DNA of 64,000 nucleotides, from contig NZ_FLKM01000008.1 of assembly GCF_900086585.1 (NCBI RefSeq), positions 1,809,652 to 1,873,651 on the forward strand, written 5' to 3'. Every line of letters begins with the position of its first letter. The first letter of the stretch is position 1. Below the pieces are notes generated by a model, which ran no database searches, was not told where the DNA came from, and worked only from the letters and a program-made list of their open reading frames with translations. The position numbers and the translations under genes were made by a program. Source of the DNA: Emergencia timonensis (lineage in GTDB: Bacteria; Bacillota; Clostridia; Peptostreptococcales; Anaerovoracaceae). This document shows positions 33,912 to 42,504 of this stretch, piece after piece.

Positions 33912-35349
33912 CGACCAGGTTTTGATTGTCGTATTATTTTACTTTTTAATTACAATGATTGTCGGCTTGCTGCCATTTGGCAAAAAACGAGTGGACAGCC
34001 TCGATAATTTTCATTCAGCAACAAAGGGGATTTCCGATTGGTGTTTCGTTTTCTGTGTATTATCTACGATCTATACCAGTTCAACCTGGACAGGCTGGGT
34101 ACCCCTGACGACACAGATCGGCATCTATGGGATATATACCACCGTATATATCGCCATTGCGGCGTTTTTGTACGGAATCATCTCCCCCAAGGTGTACGAT
34201 AATGCCAAAGAATCCAGTATCTTCTCACTGGGAGGATATTTGGAGCATCGGCTGCACAGCCATGGAATCAACATATTCGTCTCCATCGTCTCCATCGTCG
34301 TCGGCGGAATTTGGATCGTAATGGAACTCAAATCGTTGGGCATCATCATCTGTGCGGCATTTAATTATAGTATTAATTTTGTCAGTGCTGTCATCATGGG
34401 ATTGTTGGTCATCGTGGTCTATATCATCTGGGGCGGAATGGAAAGCGCCGTCTGGAGCGCATGCTTACATGGAATCATCATGATCTTCGGAGGCATCATA
34501 ATTTCAATTATGCTGGTAGTCTATCAGTACGGTTCGCTGTCGGATTTTTTGCTGATTCTAAAAAACAATGCAGATATCGTGGAATTAAACTATCATAATT
34601 TCAGCAAAATGGGTGATTTCCCGCAGTGGATTTCCAACGCCATCGTATCTGCATTAGGCATGGTATGCCTGCCGCAGATTTTTTCGCGTATGGTGATGGG
34701 AAAGAATGAGCACTCACAGAAAAAAATAGCGAAGTGGATTGGGATTTCTGCCCTGTGGTGCCTGTCTTTTGTGCTGATCGGCTATGTGGCGATGATCGAA
34801 GACCTGCAAGTGACCCAGAGCTCCAATCTGATATTTGAAATCATGGCGTTGTCAGACCACACATGGATCTTGTATCTGACCTATATCGTCATGATGGCGG
34901 CGGCGATGGGGACGCTGGATATCACGCTGTTTTCTTTATCGACCATCATCATTACCACCTTTGTATCAGACAGCAAGATTTTAGAGAGCAGATACAATAA
35001 AAAGAAAAAATACACCTATGTCACATTATCGAGGATTGTCATCGTCATTGTCGCTATGTTGTGTATGATCATCGCCATTGTATTAGATGATAATCTGACC
35101 GATATGGCCATCAACAGTTATCAATATATCTGTCAGATTTTCCCGGCACTTATGTATGCGGCTTTCTCAAAAAATAAAAATACCAGGGTGGCTTTCTTTG
35201 CTATGGCGAGCGGTTTTCTCGTGACTGTGGTTTTGGAAATCAGTGCTATCTGTCTGATCATGACATCCGGTGTCTGGGGTCTGATTGTTAATTCAATCAT
35301 TATCATTGCGAATTGTATCGACGCTAAGAGAAAAAGGTCACACCTGTGA
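33895..35349 (+). CDS. Sodium:solute symporter family protein (SSS)
   Basis: A 484-residue carrier with about 13 hydrophobic segments and SSS features: DNFHSATKGISDWCFVFCVLSTIYTSSTWTGW near the start and VYIIWGGMESAVWS in the middle. SSS carriers use sodium to import sugars, amino acids or organic acids. It overlaps the response regulator gene by 17 bases with GGGGG upstream, so it is in the regulator operon. It is a diverged paralogue of the symporter at 35738. A regulator-linked carrier can also act as a sensor partner, which is an inference here. Confidence 0.87.
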   Translation: MIVGGSDQVLIVVLFYFLITMIVGLLPFGKKRVDSLDNFHSATKGISDWCFVFCVLSTIYTSSTWTGWVPLTTQIGIYGIYTTVYIAIAAFLYGIISPKVYDNAKESSIFSLGGYLEHRLHSHGINIFVSIVSIVVGGIWIVMELKSLGIIICAAFNYSINFVSAVIMGLLVIVVYIIWGGMESAVWSACLHGIIMIFGGIIISIMLVVYQYGSLSDFLLILKNNADIVELNYHNFSKMGDFPQWISNAIVSALGMVCLPQIFSRMVMGKNEHSQKKIAKWIGISALWCLSFVLIGYVAMIEDLQVTQSSNLIFEIMALSDHTWILYLTYIVMMAAAMGTLDITLFSLSTIIITTFVSDSKILESRYNKKKKYTYVTLSRIVIVIVAMLCMIIAIVLDDNLTDMAINSYQYICQIFPALMYAAFSKNKNTRVAFFAMASGFLVTVVLEISAICLIMTSGVWGLIVNSIIIIANCIDAKRKRSHL

Positions 35350-35414
35350 TAAAATCACCTCACAGTTTAAAGTGAAAATCCCGAAGAATCGTTGCAAATA
35401 CTATGCTGATCCCT

Positions 35415-35430
35415 TGGCATGGTATTTGCT
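35415..35430 (+). promoter_or_regulatory. Sigma-54 promoter upstream of the DUF3311/SSS pair
   Basis: TGGCATGGTATTTGCT again matches TGGCAYR-N4-TTGCW exactly. It ends 47 bases before the small membrane protein ATG, nearly the same spacing as the other sigma-54 promoter (46). Confidence 0.8.
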
Positions 35431-35477
35431 TTTTATTGCAATAAACGATATCTGATGAGATAAGAAAGGAGAGAACT

Positions 35478-35702
35478 ATGAGGCATCATAAACTTTTTAC
35501 TGTGATTTACGTGGTTGTAGTTGCAGTAATGCTCGTTCCGGCGTTTTTGCAGTTCGCAAATAAACCAGCATTGGTTTTGGGCTGGCCGGCTTTTTTCATG
35601 TGGCTGATCGCTTGGACGATCATAGGCGTCATTGCAATGATTATCAACTACAGGATGGATTGCAAAGCTGATGCAGAAAGGCAAAGGAGACGTAAAAGTT
35701 AA
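35478..35702 (+). CDS. Small DUF3311-like membrane protein
   Basis: A 74-residue protein with two hydrophobic helices separated by PALVLGWPAFFMWLIAW and a basic tail (ERQRRRKS). The LGWP..F..W pattern is typical of DUF3311 and YhdT-like small subunits found immediately before SSS symporters. AAAGGAGAG precedes the ATG. The symporter follows 35 bases later. It probably assists folding or activity of that carrier; this role is inferred from the repeated pairing. Confidence 0.75.
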   Translation: MRHHKLFTVIYVVVVAVMLVPAFLQFANKPALVLGWPAFFMWLIAWTIIGVIAMIINYRMDCKADAERQRRRKS

Positions 35703-35737
35703 TTTGAACTACTCGATTATCAGAAAGGAGATTTATT

Positions 35738-37276
35738 ATGGGAGTGATTCCTCTGATTATGTTGGCAATCTATTTTGTCATTATTATTGTTCTAACGTTA
35801 CGAACGCCGAAATCAGGCTCTGGGAACTTTGAAGACTTTATGACGGGTTCAAAGAGTATGGGGGCGATCGTCGTCGGCCTGGTCATGATGGTAACGTATT
35901 ATTCAGGCTCCACCTGGACGGGCTGGATTGGATTTGCAGGGATAAACGGCGCTTTTGCCGGTTATGTCATCCCCTATGGCTTCTGCACGGGACTGGGCAT
36001 GTATGCGCTGGCGAAAAGACTTTGGCCGCTGGGGAAACAATATCAATTGTCTGACTGCGGTGATATTTATGAACTGAGATATCAAAGTAAACTGCTGAAG
36101 ACCATTGCAGGTCTCACCGGCGCCGTTTTGAACACGACCTGGATTACTATGGAGCTGGTCACAATCGGATATATCATTAAGGCATGCTCCGGGGGAGCTA
36201 TTTCGACAGCAGTCGGCTCGCTGATCGGATTGGTCTTCATGGTTGCCTATACATTGTGGGGCGGCGTGAAGAGCGTTGCATCTGTCAATACGTTTCAATC
36301 CATTGTGATGGTCTTCGGTGCCGTAGGAATTATCTTATATGTCGTTTACCACTACTATGGGAGCGTAGGCAACATGTTCTCCATAGCGCTGGATATCAGT
36401 CCGCAGGTATTCGTATTGGATTCGAGCATGAACGCATCCTGGTTCTCCTTCGTGTTCCTCTGCTCTATCGGCGCACTCTGTTACCCGTCTATCTTCTTGA
36501 AGATGTTCATGGCAAAATCACCAAATGAAGTAAAGAAGTCGGCAATTATGAATTCCTTTGGATCGTTATGGTGTCTGCTGATTTTGCTTGGCGGCTTTGC
36601 CTGCATCGGTTATCAGGTAGCGACAGGCCATATCATCGACAATTGGGAAGAGGCGCTGCCGCAGATGATGGCGGAGAGTGGAAACGCGGTTTTGTTCGGC
36701 GTCATGTGCATCTTTATTCTCGCTGGCTGCATGGGTACCGTAGATGGAACCCTGCTCTCCATATCGGGCATCGTGACCAACGATGCAATTTTGGTATGGA
36801 AAAGACATAAGAATCATGACGGATGTATCGGCACAAAAGAGTATAACGGCGCTGACGATGGCGGAAAGTCTGTCAAGTGGACCAGAATCATCGTCGTCAT
36901 CATCGGCGTATGCGCATACATCATCACAACCTTTGATCTGCCGCTCCTTGTCAATATCGCCATGATAAATTATCAGGGAATCGGCCTGCTGATGATTCCG
37001 CTGGTCGGTGCGGTAACCTGGAAAAAGGCAACAAAAGAAGGCGCCTTTTCGGGTCTGATCGGCGGTCTTCTCGTGACCATCGCCCTCATGACAGCAGGAC
37101 TCAATCCACTGGGATTCCTGCCGGGAATCTATGGCGTGATCGTGGAAGCGATTCTTTACATCGGCGTTTCTCTGGCAACTTATAAACAGGATAAGCCGGA
37201 AGCAAAGATGTTTGAGGAATTCAAACAGTACACTGGAGATGCAGTAGACGGAGAAACTGGAGAATTCCTGGCATGA
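35738..37276 (+). CDS. Sodium:solute symporter family protein (SSS)
   Basis: A 512-residue carrier with about 13 hydrophobic segments: NFEDFMTGSKSMGAIVVGLVMMVTYYSGSTWTGW, AYTLWGGVKSVASVNTFQ, and GCMGTVDGTLLSISGIVTNDAI. It shares the STWTGW motif with the SSS protein at 33895. AAAGGAG precedes the ATG. With the DUF3311 protein it forms a sigma-54-driven unit. The substrate is unknown; a carboxylate or amide related to the isochorismatase-like hydrolase is possible. A terminator follows at 37318. Confidence 0.89.
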   Translation: MGVIPLIMLAIYFVIIIVLTLRTPKSGSGNFEDFMTGSKSMGAIVVGLVMMVTYYSGSTWTGWIGFAGINGAFAGYVIPYGFCTGLGMYALAKRLWPLGKQYQLSDCGDIYELRYQSKLLKTIAGLTGAVLNTTWITMELVTIGYIIKACSGGAISTAVGSLIGLVFMVAYTLWGGVKSVASVNTFQSIVMVFGAVGIILYVVYHYYGSVGNMFSIALDISPQVFVLDSSMNASWFSFVFLCSIGALCYPSIFLKMFMAKSPNEVKKSAIMNSFGSLWCLLILLGGFACIGYQVATGHIIDNWEEALPQMMAESGNAVLFGVMCIFILAGCMGTVDGTLLSISGIVTNDAILVWKRHKNHDGCIGTKEYNGADDGGKSVKWTRIIVVIIGVCAYIITTFDLPLLVNIAMINYQGIGLLMIPLVGAVTWKKATKEGAFSGLIGGLLVTIALMTAGLNPLGFLPGIYGVIVEAILYIGVSLATYKQDKPEAKMFEEFKQYTGDAVDGETGEFLA

Positions 37277-37317
37277 CAATAAAATGAGAATTTGTTTTAA
37301 CAGGGTAATTTGCATTG

Positions 37318-37356
37318 ACGCAGCCATTGACGTTTAAGTCTTTGGCTGCGTTTTTC
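37318..37356 (+). terminator. Rho-independent terminator
   Basis: ACGCAGCCA and TGGCTGCGT pair over nine bases and are followed by TTTTC. Confidence 0.85.
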
Positions 37357-37379
37357 TTTGTTATCCATGGGATTGTCCG

Positions 37380-37586
37380 CTAAAGAGAATCGTCAGTAAC
37401 GGTGAATATCTCCTCAATTGTGACGCGAAATACTTTAGCTATATTCCAGGCAAGTACCAGGGAAGGATTATAACGCCCTTTTTCCAGATTACCGATGGTT
37501 TCTCTCCGGACGCCCACTAATTTTGCCAGATCCTCCTGTTTCATATTCTCCCTTGCGCGAAATTCTTTTATCTTGTTTTTGATCAT
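37380..37586 (-). CDS. Small XRE-type HTH regulator (YgzD-like)
   Basis: A 68-residue Cro/C1-type HTH protein: MIKNKIKEFRARENMKQEDLAKLVGVRRETIGNLEKGRYNPSL, followed by LAWNIAKVFRVTIEEIF. The size and sequence match the small XRE regulators often paired with short membrane proteins in Bacillota. It overlaps the preceding membrane protein gene by four bases. It probably represses its own operon through the palindrome at 37961-37999. Confidence 0.9.
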   Translation of the reverse strand: MIKNKIKEFRARENMKQEDLAKLVGVRRETIGNLEKGRYNPSLVLAWNIAKVFRVTIEEIFTVTDDSL

Positions 37587-37945
37587 TTTTCAAGACCCCA
37601 TTTTTCTTTCAATCCGAAAAAAGCGGTCGATAAGGCGTAGACTACAATCGCGACGCTCCATCCCCATGCAAAACCAGCCAATAAGGACTCGCTTGCAGTT
37701 TGGTTCTGCAAGAAAAAGCTGATTAGGACAACGATTGCAGTGGCAATCATTCCGCAGTAAAAAGCCCGTGACGCAGATCGGTTCATATATTCTTCCAGCA
37801 TCTCATCCGATTTTATAAAAAAGTATTCAAAATCTACGACAAAGGCGAAAAAAGCAAGAAAGCCTCTTTCCTCTGTAAATATGCCGATAAAACCTAAGAG
37901 AGAGAGTAATCCCAGTGAACCATATAAATATTTGCGATGTTTCAT
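37583..37945 (-). CDS. Small membrane protein, DUF3796-like
   Basis: A 120-residue protein with four hydrophobic segments and an N-terminal LYGSLGLLSLLGFIGIF that recalls DUF3796 proteins. GGAGG precedes the ATG. It is the first gene of a two-gene operon with the XRE regulator. The function is unknown; regulator/membrane pairs of this sort are common, and a role in stress or peptide tolerance would be speculation. Confidence 0.75.
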   Translation of the reverse strand: MKHRKYLYGSLGLLSLLGFIGIFTEERGFLAFFAFVVDFEYFFIKSDEMLEEYMNRSASRAFYCGMIATAIVVLISFFLQNQTASESLLAGFAWGWSVAIVVYALSTAFFGLKEKWGLEK

Positions 37946-37960
37946 AATTTCATCCTCCGA

Positions 37961-38017
37961 TGTGGTATATTTATAACTTTATGATATAAATATATCACAT
38001 TGCGGAATAAATGTCAA
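37961..38017 (-). promoter_or_regulatory. Promoter and palindromic operator of the XRE operon
   Basis: On the minus strand TTGACA (38017-38012), a 17-base spacer and TATATT (37994-37989) form a near-consensus promoter. It overlaps a 14-base-arm palindrome, TGTGGTATATTTAT and ATAAATATATCACA (37961-37999), placed as a repressor site on the -10 region. Confidence 0.7.
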
Positions 38018-38114
38018 TTTGAGAAGTCGAATTAGCAGCTGCCAAAATGGTTCACTTTTCATGGGGCTGAAAAAATGGTAAAATAGATACAACGAGCTTG
38101 GAAAAGGAGTCTTT

Positions 38115-39656
38115 ATGGAAGAACGGATTATCATCAAAAACGGACGCTGTATGACCATGGATGAAAGACAGACAGCGGACTGGATTGTTATAGAAGGAGA
38201 GCGGATTCTGGCCGTGGGTGACGGCGATGGCTGGCAGGAGTTTGCGCAAGGGAGCCATCGTCTCATCGACGGGCAGCAGCGCACAGTATTGCCCGGTTTT
38301 ATCGACAGCCATTTTCACATGGTCATTACCGGTTTAGCGGAGAACTTCGTCAATCTGGAAGGAGCGAGAAACTTCCGCAGCGTCGGCCGTAGCATCAAAG
38401 CTGCCCGCGCGAAGAAAAAAGGGGAGCTGATTGTGGCAAAGTTTCTCGACGCTACTCGTCTGGAAGAAAAACGTCTTCCTGACCGCACGGTGTTGGACAG
38501 ATATTGCAACGATGCGCCGGTAGCAGTCTATTCTGCCGACTACCATGTACTGATTCTCAACACCTATGGGATATTGTACTTCAAAGTTCCATTTACGCTT
38601 GACGGAGTGGATTTGGACGAGAAGGGGATGCCGACTGGTATCTTCACCAACCAGGCGGGCTCCAGGCTGGACACTTTGATCTTCAATTCCTTTTCAGATG
38701 AAGATATTGACGAGGCCGTGTCGAGTACCATGGACAAGATGCTGGGCTGTGGGATTACCACCATTGCAGCCATGGAGGGCGGCAATATGAACTTTGCCTT
38801 TGGAGAAGACAAGCAGTGCGAATTCATCTATCAGCACGGCAAAAAATATCCCATCGACATGGAACTTTTCTATCAGACGACCAACGTGGACTATGTGGTA
38901 GAAAAGGGGTTGAAAAGATTGGGCGGTAATTTGTACCTGGATGGAACCATGGGCGCACGGACGGCGGCTTTGTCTTTTGATTATGCCGATGCGCCTGGCT
39001 GCAGAGGACTCTTCTGTATCGACGAGAATTATCTCAAAGATGTGGTTTGTCGCTGCTATGAGAAAAACCTGCAGGTCGCCCTCGATGCCATCGGTGATAG
39101 GGCCATCGAACTGGCTCTCGATGCTTTTGAGCTGGCGATATCAAAGTTCGGCCCTAAGGATCACCGCAGCCGTATCGAACACGCGGAACTGATCACGACG
39201 GAACAGATGAAGCGAGCTGCAGAGCTTGGAGTCATCCTCTCCATGACACCGGCTTACGAGGGTATCTGGGGAGATAAGGGCGGTATGTACGAGCAGCGGC
39301 TAGGCGGCCATTATGGCAGATCCAACCAGTTCCGGCAGATCTTTGACAGCGGCATCATCGTCTGCGGCGGCTCTGACAGTGACATCACCGATCCCAATCC
39401 TATGGTCGGTATTCACGATGCAGTCAATCATCCTGTCACATGCCACCGGGTCAGCTTGGAAGAGGCCCTTAGGATGTACACCATTCACGGCGCTTACGCA
39501 CTGTTCAAGGAAGACGAAATCGGCAGTCTGACCCCTGGTAAAGTAGCAGATGTGATTATTTTGGGGCAGAATTTATCAAAGCTTTCGCCAGATAGGCTGA
39601 AGACAGTGAAGACGGCTGTAACGATAAAGCGTGGAAAAGTCATGGTTGAAGGGTGA
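38115..39656 (+). CDS. YtcJ-like metal-dependent amidohydrolase
   Basis: A 513-residue paralogue of the enzyme at 26703. Metal motifs: GFIDSHFHMVITG (HxH), ALDAIGDRAIELAL, RSRIEHAELIT and CGGSDSDITDPNP. The C-terminal TPGKVADVIILGQNLSKL closes the beta sandwich. AAAGGAG precedes the ATG. No carrier gene adjoins it; instead a BTAD-type regulator follows four bases after the stop, an unusual pairing suggesting that the regulator governs this enzyme's pathway. Confidence 0.88.
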   Translation: MEERIIIKNGRCMTMDERQTADWIVIEGERILAVGDGDGWQEFAQGSHRLIDGQQRTVLPGFIDSHFHMVITGLAENFVNLEGARNFRSVGRSIKAARAKKKGELIVAKFLDATRLEEKRLPDRTVLDRYCNDAPVAVYSADYHVLILNTYGILYFKVPFTLDGVDLDEKGMPTGIFTNQAGSRLDTLIFNSFSDEDIDEAVSSTMDKMLGCGITTIAAMEGGNMNFAFGEDKQCEFIYQHGKKYPIDMELFYQTTNVDYVVEKGLKRLGGNLYLDGTMGARTAALSFDYADAPGCRGLFCIDENYLKDVVCRCYEKNLQVALDAIGDRAIELALDAFELAISKFGPKDHRSRIEHAELITTEQMKRAAELGVILSMTPAYEGIWGDKGGMYEQRLGGHYGRSNQFRQIFDSGIIVCGGSDSDITDPNPMVGIHDAVNHPVTCHRVSLEEALRMYTIHGAYALFKEDEIGSLTPGKVADVIILGQNLSKLSPDRLKTVKTAVTIKRGKVMVEG

Positions 39657-39660
39657 AGAC

Positions 39661-40767
39661 ATGTTGGAATTGAATTTTTTGGGCAAAGTCAGAATCAAGC
39701 TGGACGACCAGGACATCAGCAGCAAAGTGAGCAGCAAAAGTGCAGCATTGCTGGCTGTTTTGCTGCTGCAGAAGCACAAGAAGATCGACCGCGACAAGCT
39801 GGCGGGCTATCTCTGGCCGGAAAGTGCGGAAGATGCGGCGAAATATAATCTGAGATATAACCTTTGGCAGCTCAAGAAGCTGCTCTATTCTGCGGTGCAG
39901 GAAGAGAGTTTTCTGATCGTCACCAAAACCACCTGCCAGGTCAACGAGCGGTTCCTTTACCGCTGCGACCTCTGCGAGGCACTGCATATCGATATTGCTG
40001 CTGAAGACGACGTGACGAAGCTTGAATACGTCAGGCAGATTACCCGGGAGGACTTTTTCAGAGGGCAGTATTTTGCCGGCTGTGACGAGTTAGAAGAGCT
40101 GATTATCATGCAGCGTTACTGCCTGGAAAACAAGCGGCTGGCACTGCTGAAAAAACTGGTAGAGATCTATGGGGAAAAGGGGCAGGATGCCCTTTGCTTA
40201 TCCGCGCTGCAGGATCTGGAGGAAATCGACCCCTATGACGAGGCGGCTGCGGAGAGGCGCATCGGCATTCTGATTGAACAGGGAAATTATAACGAGGCGG
40301 TCAGATATTATCAAAATTTCTATAATAAGCTGGCAGTGGATATCGGCGTGCAGCCTTCAGATGCTTTGAAGAGACTGATCGGGGGAATCGGGAAGCGGGA
40401 AGCATCCCGCTCTGTTGTCAGAATTGAAACGCATTGTCTGCAATCTGTCGACTGCTTCTGGATGTCTGATGTGCTGAAGCAGTTGATGGAAGAGGGGAGC
40501 CTTTGTTTCAGCGACTACCTGTCTGCAGAAATGCTCTCGGATCTTTCTCATATCCAGCGCCGTCTGGGAAAGCCATCTGTACCTCCGTCTCTGGCGGTCG
40601 TTGCAGATGCATTTATGGAACTGATCAAAGGGATTACAGATGGCGGCAACCAGCTGGAGATTGCCGTGCACGATCTCGATTCTATGGATGTGATTTCGCG
40701 GGATGTTCTGCAGCTTCTCAAGAGGACCTGCGGAGAAATGCTGGAAATCATAGAGGTGAAGGAGTAA
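39661..40767 (+). CDS. BTAD/SARP-like transcriptional regulator
   Basis: A 368-residue protein. Residues 1-95 look like an OmpR-type winged helix (LNFLGKVRIKLDDQDI, then KIDRDKLAGYLWPESAEDAAKYNLRYNLWQLKKLL). Residues about 95-240 form the helical bacterial transcriptional activation domain (LVEIYGEKGQDALCLSALQDLEEIDPYDEAAAERRIGILIEQGNYNEAVRYYQNFYNKLAVDIGVQPS). The last 120 residues have no recognised domain. BTAD regulators are well known in actinobacteria and are less common in Bacillota. The ATG at 39661 follows the amidohydrolase stop by four bases. Confidence 0.82.
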   Translation: MLELNFLGKVRIKLDDQDISSKVSSKSAALLAVLLLQKHKKIDRDKLAGYLWPESAEDAAKYNLRYNLWQLKKLLYSAVQEESFLIVTKTTCQVNERFLYRCDLCEALHIDIAAEDDVTKLEYVRQITREDFFRGQYFAGCDELEELIIMQRYCLENKRLALLKKLVEIYGEKGQDALCLSALQDLEEIDPYDEAAAERRIGILIEQGNYNEAVRYYQNFYNKLAVDIGVQPSDALKRLIGGIGKREASRSVVRIETHCLQSVDCFWMSDVLKQLMEEGSLCFSDYLSAEMLSDLSHIQRRLGKPSVPPSLAVVADAFMELIKGITDGGNQLEIAVHDLDSMDVISRDVLQLLKRTCGEMLEIIEVKE

Positions 40768-40862
40768 AAGCACAGGGTAAGAAATGATGCTCATCGTTGC
40801 AATGACAAGGGGAGAGGATTATAATGATGTTGTAGAGTTTTGTCGTGTGGGAGGTGCTTTGT

Positions 40863-41630
40863 ATGCTTGGTGCGATCATTGGTGATATTGTCGGTTCCGT
40901 ATATGAGTTCGACAACATCAAAACAAAAGATTTTCCGCTTTTTCGGGAGGACTGCCGGTTTACGGACGATACCTTCATGACCATAGCAGTCAGAAATGCG
41001 CTGCGGATATATGACCAAGAAAAGGATATCCAGAGTTTTCAGGCGGCTTTGATTGCTGAAATGCAGCGGCTGGGACGGAAGTATGCAGATCGCGGTTACG
41101 GGGGGCGGTTTGCAAAGTGGCTGTGGATGGAGGATCCCAAGCCCTACGGCAGCTATGGCAATGGCGCTGCCATGCGGGTTTCTCCAGTGGGCGAGTATGC
41201 TTCGTCATTAGAGGAGGCGCTGAAGCTGGCCAAGGCCTCGGCTCTGGTGAGCCATGACCACCCGGAGGGGATCAAAGGCGCCCAGGCGGCAGCGGCGGCT
41301 GTCTTTCTCGCCCACCAGGAAGGCTGGGGCAAAGCGAGGATCAAGAACTTTATTGAAGGAGAGTTCTACAGACTGGACTTCACCTTAGCAGAAATCAGGG
41401 AGACCTATACCTTTGACGTGAGCTGTCAGGGCAGCGTGCCTCAGGCCCTTGCGTGCTTTTTCGAAGGAGAGTCCTTTGAGGACGTTATCCGCAACTGTAT
41501 CTCTATCGGAGGTGACTGCGACACCACAGCAGCCATAGCCGGCGGCATTGCAGAGGGGTATTACGGGCTGCCGGAGGAGATCGTGGAAAGGGCTAGGAGG
41601 TATTTGGGGGAGATCGAGGGGGAGATGTGA
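40863..41630 (+). CDS. ADP-ribosylglycohydrolase family protein
   Basis: A 255-residue DraG-fold enzyme. The dinuclear magnesium or manganese site is marked by MLGAIIGDIVGSVYE, FTDDTFMT and GGDCDTTAAIAGGIAEGYYG. The family removes ADP-ribose from proteins or small molecules, and some members act on other N-glycosides. GGGAGG at 40849-40854 is eight bases upstream of the ATG. It follows the BTAD gene by about 95 bases and may be separate. No ADP-ribosyltransferase gene is nearby. Confidence 0.9.
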   Translation: MLGAIIGDIVGSVYEFDNIKTKDFPLFREDCRFTDDTFMTIAVRNALRIYDQEKDIQSFQAALIAEMQRLGRKYADRGYGGRFAKWLWMEDPKPYGSYGNGAAMRVSPVGEYASSLEEALKLAKASALVSHDHPEGIKGAQAAAAAVFLAHQEGWGKARIKNFIEGEFYRLDFTLAEIRETYTFDVSCQGSVPQALACFFEGESFEDVIRNCISIGGDCDTTAAIAGGIAEGYYGLPEEIVERARRYLGEIEGEM

Positions 41631-41652
41631 TAAGGCAGGATATATTGTCATG

Positions 41653-41684
41653 AACAGAGCTGTCGCGAAAGCGGCAACTCTGTT
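41653..41684. terminator. Terminator between convergent genes
   Basis: AACAGAG and CTCTGTT enclose an inner CGC-GAAA-GCG stem, followed by T-rich sequence; it can serve both the DraG-like gene and the TetR gene. Confidence 0.7.
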
Positions 41685-41707
41685 TGATGTTTTTGTAGTT
41701 TTTATCT

Positions 41708-42268
41708 CTATTTTATGTTCGTCCATTGACAAAAAGTGTTCCAGGCTAGTTCTACTTTTTGCGGGTACTGGCCCTTTTCATAGTTATCTTTTTTTATCAT
41801 GACACCGTTGAGAAGGAAAAAGAAAACTTCGCAGCAGTCATCATCGGCTTTGGTTACGCATAGCCGCTTAAATAATCCTATCAGTAGGGTTTTGAAATTT
41901 TCCTCAAATTTGAGAAGTATCTCTGTAGTCTGCTCCTGGCATTCAGGATTGGGATGCAGACCGATGCGCAGAATATCTGCCGTTTCGCTGAGACAGAAGA
42001 GGAGGAACATCTGATGCAGTTTTTCTTCATCTGATAGGCGGTTATCAAAGAAGATATTGGAAAGTTGTGTTGCCGCACTGTCAAGGACACCCTGATAGAC
42101 TTTCAGAAATAGCTGCTCTTTGCTATCAAAATGGGAGTAAAGGGAAGATTTCTGTACACCCGTAGCCTTTGAAATGTCAGACATAGACGTGCCATAATAA
42201 CCATACTTAGAAAAAAAATCCTCTGATACGGTGATAATCCGCTCTTTTGTCAAACCATGTTTACTCAT
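41708..42268 (-). CDS. TetR family repressor
   Basis: A 186-residue TetR protein. The HTH is in the first 50 residues (RIITVSEDFFSKYGYYGTSMSDISKATGVQKSSLYSHFDSKEQLFLKV) and the rest is a helical ligand-binding domain. The ATG at 42268 is preferred, with GGAG eight bases upstream, over one four codons earlier. It is divergent from the NCS1/hydantoinase operon, whose promoter carries a palindrome at the start of transcription. The inducer is probably the transported hydantoin or allantoin or its product. Confidence 0.88.
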   Translation of the reverse strand: MSKHGLTKERIITVSEDFFSKYGYYGTSMSDISKATGVQKSSLYSHFDSKEQLFLKVYQGVLDSAATQLSNIFFDNRLSDEEKLHQMFLLFCLSETADILRIGLHPNPECQEQTTEILLKFEENFKTLLIGLFKRLCVTKADDDCCEVFFFLLNGVMIKKDNYEKGQYPQKVELAWNTFCQWTNIK

Positions 42269-42316
42269 ATAATACTCCATTGCATTTGTTTTTGGCGACT
42301 GACAGAACGAACGGTC

Positions 42317-42418
42317 GCTTTATTTTTTTATAACATAGGAAATATCGTACAAAGGACGTATTTCCGTATGTTTCGAAGAACGCTTCCTTGCAGCGAAGCT
42401 GTAAAATCTTTGCGTTCA
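42317..42418 (-). repeat. Structured interspersed repeat, copy 2
   Basis: On the minus strand the segment contains the long hairpin of copy 1 (42332-42372; AACATA/TATGTT and GGAAAT/ATTTCC arms), the flanking CGTTCTTCGAAACATACGG, and the downstream ATAAAAAAATAAAGCG. It lies between the tetR promoter and the tetR start, in the 5-prime leader. The frame that encodes FFETYGN.SF.RYFLCYKK in copy 1 is open here too. Confidence 0.7.
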
Positions 42419-42446
42419 TTATAGCATAGACGAAAAATAATATCAA
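42418..42446 (-). promoter_or_regulatory. Promoter of the tetR gene
   Basis: On the minus strand TTGATA (42446-42441), a 17-base spacer and TATAAT (42423-42418). The start would lie about 140 bases upstream of the tetR ATG, so the message begins with the structured repeat. Confidence 0.6.
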
Positions 42447-42504
42447 TCTAACCACCAATGTATATCCCTCGATGTGAATGATTCTGAAAAATTAGAAAAT
42501 ACAA

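Noticed and set aside
42261..42458. A 65-codon minus-strand frame spanning the repeat and the tetR start
   Set aside because: It overlaps tetR, lacks a ribosome site, and is open mainly because the repeat is open in this frame.
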